Of a stretch of 64,000 bases of DNA, positions 7,213-16,035 are shown piece by piece. A model generated the notes under the pieces. The model saw nothing but the letters and a program-made list of their open reading frames with translations, did not search any database and was not told the origin of the DNA. Source of the stretch: Streptomyces lincolnensis (GTDB taxonomy: Bacteria > Actinomycetota > Actinomycetes > Streptomycetales > Streptomycetaceae). The first letter of the stretch is position 1. The number at the start of each line of letters is the position of its first letter. The position numbers and the translations under genes were made by a program. Where the stretch lies: NCBI RefSeq assembly GCF_021173675.1, contig NZ_JAIHON010000022.1, positions 1 through 64,000 of the forward strand, in the 5' to 3' direction.

Positions 7213-9150
7213 ATGAGTTTTGACGGGCGGGGCGGGTCACTCGGAGACGGTGACGCGGAGGCCGGCGGCACGCCACAGGTGCCGAATCAGGGGGGACGGT
7301 CCGGTGCCCCGCAGGGCGAGCCGCTGGAGGCCGTCGCCATCCCGGCACAACCCGTCGAACCGGTCGAGCCCGTCGAGGGCAGCGTGCCGTCCCAGCGCGA
7401 CCGGCGCGAGGACAGCGGTGTGCTGCCGCCGCCGAGGGAGCTGCCACCGCCCGACGCCGACCTGATCGAGCGGATGCGCGCCGGCGACGACTCCGCCTAC
7501 GAGGAGCTCTACCGGCGCCACGCCGACGCGGTGCGCCGGTACGCCCGCACCTGCTGCCGCGACGGGCACACCGCGGACGACCTCACCGCGGAGGTCTTCG
7601 CCCGCATGCTCCAGGCGGTGCGCGGCGGCTCCGGCCCCGAGCACGCCGTACGCGCGTATCTGCTGACCTCCGTCCGACGGGTCGCCGCGAGCTGGACGAA
7701 GTCCGCGAAACGGGAGCAGCTGGTCGACGACTTCGCGGTGTTCGCCTCGCAGGCCGCGCGGGTCTCGGAGGTGTCCGACGACGACACCCTGGACCTGGGC
7801 GCCGATGTGCGGGCGATGCACGAGGCCGAGCAGTCGATGGCCATGCAGGCCTTCCGGTCGCTGCCCGAGCGCTGGCAGGCCGTGCTGTGGCACACCGAGG
7901 TCGAGGACGAGTCACCCAGCGAGGTCGCCACGCTCTTCGGGCTGGACGCCAACGGCACCCGCGTGCTCGCCAGCCGTGCCCGCGAGGGCCTCAAGCAGGC
8001 CTACCTCCAGGCCCACGTCAGCGCCACCCTCGCCGGCGACGAGGAGTGCGCCCGCCACGCCGACCGGCTCGGCGCCTACGCCCGCGGCGGCCTGCGCACC
8101 CGGGCCGAACGGGGACTGCGCAAGCACCTGGAGGAGTGCGCCAAGTGCCGGCTGGCCGCGGGCCAGATCAAGGAAGTCGCCAGCGGTATCCCCACCGTCG
8201 TGCCGATCGCCGTCATCGGCTGGTTCGGTGCCGCCGGATACGCCAAGGCGGTCGGGCTCATCGCCGGGGGCGCCGGAGCGGGCGCGGCCGGTGCCGCCGG
8301 GGCGGCCGCCGCGGCGAGCGGCGGCTCGTCCGGCGGGGCGGGTGCCGGAGGCGCGGCGGCCTCCGAGGGCCTGGGCGCGCCGGTGAAGGCCGGTATCGCG
8401 GCCGGTGTGGTGGCGGTCGCGACCGCCGCCGTGGCGCTCGCGCTGATGAACAACGACAACCCGCCCAAGAAGCCGGACGCCAAACCGCCCGCGTCCGCGC
8501 CCGTGGTCGAGCCCGCCGAGAACACCCCCGCACCCCCGAAGAAGCAGCCCGCGCCGAAACCGCCGGTGATCGCCCCCACGCCCACACCGACCCCCACCCC
8601 CACACCGACGCCGACCCCCACTCCTCCGCCCCCGACCCCCACCCCGACACCGACTCCCGAGCCGACGCCCACCCCCACACCGACCCCCACGCCGGCACCG
8701 CCTCCCCCGCCCGTGCCGGCCGTCTACCAGTGGAGCCAGCTGTCGTACGACATCACCGGCGACGGCTCCGAGCCCGAGATGCGGATCGGCGAGAGCAGCT
8801 GGGTGTGGCAGCGGTACGGCGTGCCGATCGGCGGGAAGCAGTACACCCACGGCGTGACCGTGCACGGACACTCCTCCGTCACGATCGACCTCAACCGCGC
8901 GTGCACGGCCTACGACGCGAAGGTCGGCGTCGACGACTCGATGCTCGGTCTGGGCAAGGTCTACTTCTCGGTCTACGCCGACGGGGTCCTGCTGTGGCGG
9001 TCCGGCCTGGTCGAGGGCGGGGACGCGGCCGTGCCGGTGCGGGTGAACCTCGCCGGGCGGGAGACCGTACGGCTGGTGGTGGAGCCGCACAGCCCCTTCG
9101 ACAAGCTGGCGCTCGCGGACTGGGCGGAGTCGAAGTTCGCCTGTTCCTAG
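7213..9150 (+). CDS. ECF sigma factor fused to zinc-finger anti-sigma, membrane and NPCBM domains
   Basis: One 645-residue polypeptide carries an unusual series of domains. Sigma region 2 lies at about residues 80-145 (DLIERMRAGDDSAYEELYRR) and region 4 at about 210-262 (LPERWQAVLWHTEVEDESPS). A zinc-finger anti-sigma-like segment with HLEECAKC follows at about 277-319. Alanine/glycine-rich hydrophobic stretches are near 327-354 and 393-413. A (PT)n linker runs from ~415 to 504. The C-terminus (~505-645) is NPCBM-like, a carbohydrate-binding fold. The layout predicts a membrane-tethered sigma factor whose external domain senses glycan. I recall this as a recognised actinobacterial ECF group (ECF52-like). 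The ATG at 7213 is chosen over an upstream TTG. It ends 35 bp from the converging AfsR-like gene. Confidence 0.85.
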   Translation: MSFDGRGGSLGDGDAEAGGTPQVPNQGGRSGAPQGEPLEAVAIPAQPVEPVEPVEGSVPSQRDRREDSGVLPPPRELPPPDADLIERMRAGDDSAYEELYRRHADAVRRYARTCCRDGHTADDLTAEVFARMLQAVRGGSGPEHAVRAYLLTSVRRVAASWTKSAKREQLVDDFAVFASQAARVSEVSDDDTLDLGADVRAMHEAEQSMAMQAFRSLPERWQAVLWHTEVEDESPSEVATLFGLDANGTRVLASRAREGLKQAYLQAHVSATLAGDEECARHADRLGAYARGGLRTRAERGLRKHLEECAKCRLAAGQIKEVASGIPTVVPIAVIGWFGAAGYAKAVGLIAGGAGAGAAGAAGAAAAASGGSSGGAGAGGAAASEGLGAPVKAGIAAGVVAVATAAVALALMNNDNPPKKPDAKPPASAPVVEPAENTPAPPKKQPAPKPPVIAPTPTPTPTPTPTPTPTPPPPTPTPTPTPEPTPTPTPTPTPAPPPPPVPAVYQWSQLSYDITGDGSEPEMRIGESSWVWQRYGVPIGGKQYTHGVTVHGHSSVTIDLNRACTAYDAKVGVDDSMLGLGKVYFSVYADGVLLWRSGLVEGGDAAVPVRVNLAGRETVRLVVEPHSPFDKLALADWAESKFACS

Positions 9151-9184
9151 CGGGGTTCGTCTGTTCCCGGCGGGCCGCGCCGCT

Positions 9185-12100
9185 TCAGAGGGCGCCCACG
9201 GCCTCGTCGAGTTCGGTGAGGGCGTCCTGCGGGGTGAGGGCCTCACCCCTGGCGTACTCCGCGCCGTAGCGGGCGGGGCCCAGGCGGGCGCGGGCGGCGG
9301 TCTCGGCGCGCTCGGCCTGCTCGCCGTCCGGCATCAGGCGCGCGTCGCCGGCACGCCAGTGCTCGGCGGCGGCGAGCAGCCGGACCGCGCGCGGGTGGTC
9401 GCCCAGGTCGCAGAGCAGGGCGGCGGCACCGTCCACGAGCGCGGCCACGACCGTGTCCGAGCAGCGCTTGTGGAGGGCGTCGCGGACCGTGTCGGCCATC
9501 ATCGGCAGCCCGTGCTCCGGCCCCGAGTCGGCGACGGTCACCATGGCCTCGACGGCGTTCAGCATGACCGTGAACTGGGGTGGCGGCACGTTCTGTGCGA
9601 TCTCCGCGCGGACCGTCGCCAGCAGCTCGCGCGCGTCGGCGATGTTCTTCTCGTCCAGCGCGATCTGGGCCCGCAGCAGCCGGACGAACGCCCCGGTGTG
9701 CGCGACGCGGTAGCGCTCGCCGGCCGCGCTCGCCTTGTCCAGGGCGATCAGCGCGGCCGGGCGGTCGCCCTCCCGGTAGGCGATCTCGGCGAGCCGGGCG
9801 AGGAGGAACGGCGTCTCGCCGTTGGCGCCCACCTCGCGGGCGAGCCGCAAGGCCTCCTCGTACGCCTCCTTCGCCTCCGCCAGACGACCGCGGGCCAAGG
9901 CGGCCTCGGCGGCCGCGCTGGAGACCTGGGCCCGCAGCCAGCGGTCGCCCGACCTCCGGCTGAGCACCCGCAGCTCCCCGAGGTCCTCGTCCACGCCGGC
10001 CAGGCCGCCCGCGGAGTCGACCACCATGTGGGTCCGGAACATCAGGGACACGGCGACGGCCCAGTCGTCGCCGTGGACACGGCAGTTGGCGATGGCGGCG
10101 GCCATGAGGGGGCGGGCTTCGGCCGGTCTGTCCAGCATGTACGTGGTGAACGGCCAGGCGAGACCCGGCATCCGGGCCGCGTGCGGGCCGCCCCGCGCGA
10201 AGTGGTCGCGGGTCAGTTCGACGTACGCGCGCTGCCGGTCGTCCAGTGTCCCTTCCACCGGCTCGACCTCGGTCTTGAGGAAGAGGTGGAGCATCCGGAG
10301 GTTCATGCGCAGGGAGTGCGAGGGATGGTGCCGCTCGCCGTCCGGGGCGGCGAGGAAGGCGTCGACCGGGTCGAGGGCGGCGGTACCGGGGAGGAGGCCG
10401 GCGGCGGCGTCCCGGGCGGCGCCGAGGCGCAGCACCTGGTCGGCCCACTGCGCGCCTTCGTGCTGGTAGTTGCGCAGCCACCAGTACCAGCCCATCGCGA
10501 TCACGAGGGCCCCGGCCCCGGTCTCGTCCCCTGCGGTGATCGCGCGCCGCAGGGCCGCACGGATGTTGTCCACCTCGGTCTCCAGGCGGGAGATCCACCG
10601 CAGTTGTCCCGCGGAACGCAGCTGCGGATCCGCCTCCTCCACGAGAGCGCGCACCCACGCGCGGTGCCGGTCCTCGGTCGCGGCGCGCGGTCCGGGGTGT
10701 TCCGCGGCGCGCTCGACGGCGTACTCGTGGATGGTCTCCAGCATGCGGTACCGCATGCCGTCGCCGTCGTCCCGCGCGCGGGGGGCGGCCACGATCAGGG
10801 ACTTGTCCACGAGCGCCCCGAGGACGTCCGCGACGGGCCCGGTGCACACGGCCTCGGCGGCGGCGAGGTCCCAGCCGCCCGCGAACACGGAGACCTCGCG
10901 CAGCACCGTGCGCTCCCGCTCGTCCAGCAGCTCCCAGGACCAGTCGACGACGGCACGCAGGGTCTGCTGGCGGGGCAGGACCGTACGGCTTCCGGTGGTC
11001 AGCAGGCGGAAGCGGTCGTCCAGGCGGTCGGCGATCTGCCGGGGCGTGAGCAGTCGCAGCCGGGCCGCCGCCAGTTCGATGGCGAGCGGCAGGCCGTCCA
11101 GACGCCGGCAGATCTCGGCGACGGCCTGCTTGTCGCCGAGCACGGTGTCCGCGTCGGGACGGACGGCGGCGGCGCGCTCGGCGAAGAGGCGGTGGGCCTG
11201 GTCGGGGAGGAGGGGCTCGACCGGGCGCACCGACTCGCCGGGGACGCCCAGGGGTTCGCGGCTGGTGGCGAGGATCCGGAGCCCCGGGCAGCGGGTGAGG
11301 AGCGTCTCGGCGAGGTGGGCCGCCGCTTCGATGACATGTTCGCAGTTGTCAAGGATCAGGAGCTGGCTGCGCGGGGCGCAGTACTCGACGAGCAGGGCGA
11401 GCGGGTCGTCCTGCGGGGCCGTCAGCTCGGTGGTCATGAGCACGGTCTCGCGCAGACCGAGCGCGCTGACCACCGCGCCTGGCACCGCCTCCGGCCGGTC
11501 GAGCGGGGCGAGCTCGACCAGCCAGGCCTGCGGGAGCCCGGCGGCGGCTTCCTCGGCGAGGCGGGTCTTTCCCGAGCCGCCCGGTCCGGTGAGGGTGACG
11601 AGGCGGGCCCTGTGCAATTCGGAACGGATGGCGTCGAGTTCGGGTTCCCGGCCGACGAAAGTCGTCAGACGGGGGCGGAGGTTGCCGGTGGGGGTGGGGG
11701 GTTCGGGGCGTACGCGGTCGGGGGTGGGTGTCGATGCCCGCGTCGGCGTTGGTGTCGGCGTCGGCGTTGGTGTCGGCGTCGGTTCGAGGAGTTCGGTGTG
11801 CAGGGCCCGGAGTGCGGGTCCCGGGTCGGTGCCGAGGCCGTCGGCGAGGGCGCGGCGGGCGGTCTCGTAGGCGGCGAGGGCGTCGGCGGGCCGGCCGGTG
11901 TCGCGCAGGGCCCGGATGAGCAGGAGGTGCAGCGCTTCGTCGTACGGATGGGCCGCGGTCAGGGCTTTCAGTTCCGGTACGGCGTCGTGGGCGCGCCCGA
12001 GGAGGAGGTCGGCCTCGGCCCGGGCCCGGGTCGCCTCCAGGCGCCGCGCCTCCGGGCCGGTCGCGGCGGTGCGGTCGGGCAGGTCGGCGAGGGCGGGGCC

Positions 12101-12493
12101 GCGCCACAGGGCGAGGGCGTCGGCGAGGTCGCGTGCGGCGGCCTGGGCGTCGCCGCGGGCCAGGGCGGCGGTGCCGTGCCGGACCAGCCGCTCGAAGACG
12201 TACAGGTCGACGTCGTCCGCGGTCGCCGCGAGCCGGTAGCCGCCGGGGGCGGAGACGACCGCGTCCCTGCCGACGGTACGGCGGAGGCGGCCGACCAGTG
12301 CCTGGAGGGCGGCCGGGGCGTCCTGGGGCGGGGTGTCCGCCCAGACCTCGTCGATCAGGGTGCCGGGGGTGGTGACGCGGCCGGGGCGCAGGGCGAGCGC
12401 GGTGAGCAGCGCGCGGAGGCGGGGGCCGCCGAGGGGTATGGCGGTGCCGTGGACGTCCTCCGCCTGGGTGATGCCCAGAATTCTGTACCGCAC
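9185..12493 (-). CDS. AfsR-like SARP regulator (BTAD, NB-ARC, TPR)
   Basis: A 1102-residue transcriptional regulator. An OmpR-like winged-helix DNA-binding domain (residues ~1-95, with LGGPRLRALLTALALRPGRV) is followed by a bacterial transcriptional activation domain to ~230. A short (PT)n linker at ~234-255 comes next. An NB-ARC/AAA-type ATPase starts with Walker A GPGGSGKT near residue 300 and has a Walker B-like LLILDN. The C-terminal ~500 residues are alanine-rich TPR-like helices. This is the architecture of AfsR and other large SARPs that activate secondary metabolism in response to signals. The GTG at 12493 is the first codon of the recognisable domain; 41 upstream in-frame residues look untranslated. 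Target genes cannot be deduced; it converges on the fused sigma factor. Confidence 0.85.
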   Translation of the reverse strand: MRYRILGITQAEDVHGTAIPLGGPRLRALLTALALRPGRVTTPGTLIDEVWADTPPQDAPAALQALVGRLRRTVGRDAVVSAPGGYRLAATADDVDLYVFERLVRHGTAALARGDAQAAARDLADALALWRGPALADLPDRTAATGPEARRLEATRARAEADLLLGRAHDAVPELKALTAAHPYDEALHLLLIRALRDTGRPADALAAYETARRALADGLGTDPGPALRALHTELLEPTPTPTPTPTPTPTRASTPTPDRVRPEPPTPTGNLRPRLTTFVGREPELDAIRSELHRARLVTLTGPGGSGKTRLAEEAAAGLPQAWLVELAPLDRPEAVPGAVVSALGLRETVLMTTELTAPQDDPLALLVEYCAPRSQLLILDNCEHVIEAAAHLAETLLTRCPGLRILATSREPLGVPGESVRPVEPLLPDQAHRLFAERAAAVRPDADTVLGDKQAVAEICRRLDGLPLAIELAAARLRLLTPRQIADRLDDRFRLLTTGSRTVLPRQQTLRAVVDWSWELLDERERTVLREVSVFAGGWDLAAAEAVCTGPVADVLGALVDKSLIVAAPRARDDGDGMRYRMLETIHEYAVERAAEHPGPRAATEDRHRAWVRALVEEADPQLRSAGQLRWISRLETEVDNIRAALRRAITAGDETGAGALVIAMGWYWWLRNYQHEGAQWADQVLRLGAARDAAAGLLPGTAALDPVDAFLAAPDGERHHPSHSLRMNLRMLHLFLKTEVEPVEGTLDDRQRAYVELTRDHFARGGPHAARMPGLAWPFTTYMLDRPAEARPLMAAAIANCRVHGDDWAVAVSLMFRTHMVVDSAGGLAGVDEDLGELRVLSRRSGDRWLRAQVSSAAAEAALARGRLAEAKEAYEEALRLAREVGANGETPFLLARLAEIAYREGDRPAALIALDKASAAGERYRVAHTGAFVRLLRAQIALDEKNIADARELLATVRAEIAQNVPPPQFTVMLNAVEAMVTVADSGPEHGLPMMADTVRDALHKRCSDTVVAALVDGAAALLCDLGDHPRAVRLLAAAEHWRAGDARLMPDGEQAERAETAARARLGPARYGAEYARGEALTPQDALTELDEAVGAL

Positions 12494-12616
12494 CGGGTCA
12501 TTGTCGCCGGGGTGGCTGTGCGGGGCACGGTGTTTGTGGGGGCGGCCGTGTCGGCGACGGTCGGGGAGCGAGGGGTTCCACCGGGCTGCATGCCAGGGGT
12601 TCCACCGGGCGCCCAC

Positions 12617-12686
12617 TGGGGGCTCCGCCCCCAGACCCCCATCGGCCCTGAAGGGGCCTCGTCCTCAAACGCCGGACGGGCTGGAA
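12617..12686 (+). repeat. Dispersed Streptomyces intergenic element
   Basis: This copy has the GGGGGCTCCGCCCCC stem-loop followed by CAGACCCCC, then CTCAAACGCCGGACGGGCTG. From experience this composite is scattered through Streptomyces intergenic DNA, often near gene ends. Just left, GGGGTTCCACCGGGC occurs twice. The downstream 93-bp array looks like degenerate copies of its second half. Confidence 0.65.
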
Positions 12687-12727
12687 GTACCTGGGCCGGC
12701 GCTGTGTCAGTGCCGGCCCCTGCGGGT

Positions 12728-13207
12728 GGGCGGGGGATCGGGACAACAAGGCCCCCCTCACACACCGAACAAGCTGGAAGACCCGGGCCGGCACTGACAC
12801 AGCGCTGCCCGACACGGACGGGCGGAGGACCGGGGCGGCAAGCCCCGCCTCCACACGCCGAACACGCCGGAAAGACCCCCGCCGACACTCATACGGCGCC
12901 GCCCCCTGCGGGCGGGCGGAGGACCGGGACAACAAGGCCCCCCTCACACACCGAACACGCCGGAAAGACTCCGACCGCCACCGACACAGCGCCACCCCCT
13001 ACAAGCGAGCGGAGGACCGGGACACCAACCCCCGCCCCCACACACCGAACACGCCGGAAAGACCCCCGCCGGCACTGACACAGCGCTGCCCGACACGGAT
13101 GGGCGGAGGACCGGGGCGGCAAGCCCCCGCCCCCACACCGAACAAGCCGCAAAGCCCCCGACCGACGCCGACACAGCACCGCCCCCTACAAGCGAGCGGA
13201 GGACCGC
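12728..13207. repeat. Five-copy tandem array with a 92-94 bp period
   Basis: Units begin at the motif GGGCGGAGGACCGGG or close variants, at 12728, 12820, 12914, 13007 and 13101, with a sixth partial unit at 13194. Each contains CACACCGAACACGCCGGAAA or a close variant followed by a GACACAGCGC-like segment. All six frames are partly open because the period is close to a multiple of three, but no frame has a ribosome site. It fills the gap between the divergent starts/ends of the AfsR-like gene and the asparagine-synthetase-like gene. Confidence 0.8.
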
Positions 13208-15307
13208 CTACGCCCGCCGCGCCGCCGCCCCCGCCCCCAGTGCCCCCCGTTGCGGAGTGATCCCCGCGGGGACCGCGCGGGCGCGAGCCGGGGTGCCGGT
13301 CCAGCAGGTGCCGCGGCGGGCGAGGAGGCGTTGGAGCCAGAGTTCGAGGGAGACGAGGTCGGCGAGGCCGTCGAGGGGGAGGGGTTCGCCCTCGGCGGCG
13401 GCGCGGAGGGCCTTGCGGACGACGCGGGCCTCCACGAGGCCGGCCTGGGCGAGCAGGGGGTTGGCGAAGAGGGCCATCAGGGGGTCGGCGGCGACGCGGA
13501 GGCCCGTGCGGGCGGCGGCGGCCGAGGAGGCGTGGGAGGGGGCGCCCCAGCCGGGCGGGAGGTCGGCGACGCCGGCGCCCTCCAGGACCGTACGGAGGAT
13601 GGCCGCGCGGGCCCCGGGCTGGACCCTGAGGGCCTCCGGGAGGGTGCGGCAGGCGCGGACGACCTGGTTGTCGAGGAACGGCGCGTGCAGGCGCTGGAAG
13701 CGGATCTCGGCGGCCTGGTCCAGGACGCGCAGATCCGCCGCGCTGCGGGTGAGGGCCGCACGCGCGCGGAAGTCGCCGGGACGCTGGCCGGGACCGACCC
13801 CGGAGCGGTGGGTCGCACCCTGGAGGCGAACCGATACTTCAGCAAGGGCCTCGCCGGTGAGCCAGCGTGCCGCGGGACCCGGTCTGCCCCAGGTGAGCGC
13901 GGCGAGAGACGCCCCCACAGCACCTCCGGGATCGTCGAAGCGGCGCTGCATGAGGCGGTCGGCGAGGACTTCCAGGCCGGTGCGGTACGGCGTACGGGCC
14001 AGGCGCCGCGCCGCGCCGTACACGCGCGCGGGGACGAGGACCGAGCCGTCCGCCTTGGTGAGGGCGGCGACCGGGCGGACCAGGTGGCGGCGTTTGCGGT
14101 CCATCAGCAGGTCGGCGAGGCGGGCCGGGTGGGCGTCGAGCACCTGGCGGGCGCCGTAGCCGGTGAAGTGGTCCGCGCTGCCGGCCGCGAGGCGCGCGCG
14201 GTGGCGGGCGGCCGTGACCAGGCTCGGGGCGGGTTCGTCGGTGAGCGGGCCGTCCAGTTCGGAGTACGGAAGCGTTTCCTCGCCACCGGTGACCACGACG
14301 TGGTGCAGTCGCGGGTTGGCCGCGAGGGTGCCCGCCCGCTGCAGCTCGGCCTCGCGGCCGCCGACGGCGAGGTCGTTGAAGGTGACGGCCAGCAGCCGCT
14401 CCCCCGCGCCCGTGCCGTGGCCCAGGACGGTGCCCGGCATGCCCGGCAGGCCGGCGGCGAGCAGCGCGAGGGTGCCCGAGGCCGGGCCGCCCGACAGGTC
14501 GGCGCCGATGCCCGGGACCGGCATCCCGCGCGCGGCACGGCGTTCGGCGGGCCCCATGCCCGGGACGGGACCCGGGTCTATGTCGGCGCCGGGGACGTGC
14601 CGGGGCGCCGACAGCCGGGCCCGCACCGCTTCCACCAGGGCGTCGCGTACGGCGTCCACCGCACTGTCGGGGTCGGCCGAGGGCGCCGCCACCGCGAGGG
14701 AGGCGACCTGCTCATAGCCGGCGATCTCCCGCGCCCCGGCGCGCAGGATCAGCGCGTGCCCCGGCGGAATGCGCCGTACGCCGTCGTAAGGCGTGGAGTC
14801 GTACACCGCGGCCGGCACGTCGGGGGCGGCGAGGAGTGCGGCGAGATGGCCGTAGTCGAGGTTGGCCTCGATGAGGTCGGCGAGGGGCAGGGCGGCCGTC
14901 GCGTACGCGGTGCCGCCGCTCCAGGGGGTGTAGAACACGGGCCGCGCGCCCGCCAGATCGCCGCAGACGGTGATGCGGCGGCCGACCTGGACGACGGCCG
15001 TGTAGCTGCCCGGCCAGGCGGTCAGGTGCCGCAGGGCTCCGCCGCGCGCGGCGAACAGCCCGACCCGCAGTTGCTCGTCCGTCGCCCCGCAGATGCCGAG
15101 GACGGCGATCCGGGTCTGGGCGTCGGCCTTCACCACCCGCACCTCGTCCGGGCGCCAGTCGCCGACCGCCCACAGCGGATCGGGGTCGCCCCACAGAAGA
15201 TGGGAGCCCACCGGGTGCAGGGTCTCGCCGTCGTGTCCCACCGCCCCCGCGGAGCCGAACTCGGGGGCCCCCGCGGCGGTGCTGCTCCATCCCACCAACC
15301 ACCGCAT
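13208..15307 (-). CDS. Asparagine-synthetase-like protein (AsnB/lasso-cyclase family), no glutaminase Cys
   Basis: A 699-residue protein with the two-domain fold of asparagine synthetase B. The N-terminal half resembles the Ntn-glutaminase domain but starts MRWLVGW with no Cys2, so glutamine hydrolysis is unlikely. The synthetase half carries a PP-loop variant, DLSGGPASG, near residues 266-276 in place of SGGxDS. It can therefore plausibly bind ATP and adenylate a carboxylate. The same Cys-less arrangement is known in lasso-peptide macrocyclases and beta-lactam synthetases. No precursor, B1/B2 protein or transporter is adjacent, so the substrate is unknown. The ATG at 15307 begins the family-like sequence; the frame extends to 15571 but the added residues are not. 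Its 3' end abuts the 93-bp array. Confidence 0.75.
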   Translation of the reverse strand: MRWLVGWSSTAAGAPEFGSAGAVGHDGETLHPVGSHLLWGDPDPLWAVGDWRPDEVRVVKADAQTRIAVLGICGATDEQLRVGLFAARGGALRHLTAWPGSYTAVVQVGRRITVCGDLAGARPVFYTPWSGGTAYATAALPLADLIEANLDYGHLAALLAAPDVPAAVYDSTPYDGVRRIPPGHALILRAGAREIAGYEQVASLAVAAPSADPDSAVDAVRDALVEAVRARLSAPRHVPGADIDPGPVPGMGPAERRAARGMPVPGIGADLSGGPASGTLALLAAGLPGMPGTVLGHGTGAGERLLAVTFNDLAVGGREAELQRAGTLAANPRLHHVVVTGGEETLPYSELDGPLTDEPAPSLVTAARHRARLAAGSADHFTGYGARQVLDAHPARLADLLMDRKRRHLVRPVAALTKADGSVLVPARVYGAARRLARTPYRTGLEVLADRLMQRRFDDPGGAVGASLAALTWGRPGPAARWLTGEALAEVSVRLQGATHRSGVGPGQRPGDFRARAALTRSAADLRVLDQAAEIRFQRLHAPFLDNQVVRACRTLPEALRVQPGARAAILRTVLEGAGVADLPPGWGAPSHASSAAAARTGLRVAADPLMALFANPLLAQAGLVEARVVRKALRAAAEGEPLPLDGLADLVSLELWLQRLLARRGTCWTGTPARARAVPAGITPQRGALGAGAAARRA

Positions 15308-16035
15308 CGCCGCCTCCACAGGCTGTGGACAACCAGTGCACCGTACGAACTCGGCACCATGCTGCCATGAAGGACGGTGCACCGGAGGGGCGGCGGAGCC
15401 GCTTGTGCTCCCCGGAACGCGCCCCGGCGGATACTCCCACAGGGCCTCCGGAAATCGCCGCAAGGGCGGTGCGGGCGTCGTGGGTACGGGAGTTGACGAT
15501 CCGTCGGCCGGACGACTGCGACGCGAATGCGCCCCCGAAACGCTCCCCAAAAACGCCCCGCGCGCCCTCAAGTACCGTGGTAGGAGGGCTGATCACCTGT
15601 GAGGGGTGGGGTCGATTTTCGGCCAAATCGGCGTCAAGGGTGCGGCGTTGCGCACGCTCCGTACATGCTCCGCCCACCACCCGGACGTCGCGCAGCCCGG
15701 GGGACGCGCTACGCCCCCCGGGCCCGTCCGCCGCCCGCGGGGATATGAGGCGGCGGTGTCCCCCAGCCCACTGGATCCAGTACAGCGGGCCGACCCACGC
15801 ACGGCCCATGGAACCGCTCCCGCGATGGCCGGAGAAGAGCGCACGCACAGGCGCACGGCCACACAGCGGGAGCACGACGCAACTGCGCGTATCGGACCCG
15901 TACTTCAGTACGGACCACAATCCCGCCATCCGGAACAATGCCTCTTAACGCTTGGGATGCGGCGAACTACGCTGGGTTTACGAATGCCGCGTGGTTATGC
16001 CAGCGCGGCAGCCGTCTGTGTCGAGGGGTGGCGCA
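15308..16035. other. Long divergent intergenic region
   Basis: The 728-bp gap lies between the divergent asparagine-synthetase-like gene and the sporulation-associated gene. Open frames exist on both strands, but none has a good ribosome site and recognisable sequence. The right end is less G+C-rich (AACTACGCTGGGTTTACGAA around 15965) and is the likely promoter area of the sporulation gene. I could not assign promoters. Confidence 0.5.

Noticed and set aside
9359..13078. A 1239-codon plus-strand open frame opposite the AfsR-like gene
   Set aside because: It is the antisense shadow of a high-G+C gene and then runs through the 93-bp repeat array. Its translation is Gly/Arg/Val low-complexity with no ribosome site or domain.
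12728..13207. Array that might be taken for a CRISPR
   Set aside because: Units are contiguous 92-94 bp repeats without unique spacers, and there are no cas genes.
13208..16035. A lasso-peptide cluster around the asparagine-synthetase-like gene
   Set aside because: I found no precursor with a Thr at the penultimate leader position, no B1/B2 protein and no exporter within several kb.
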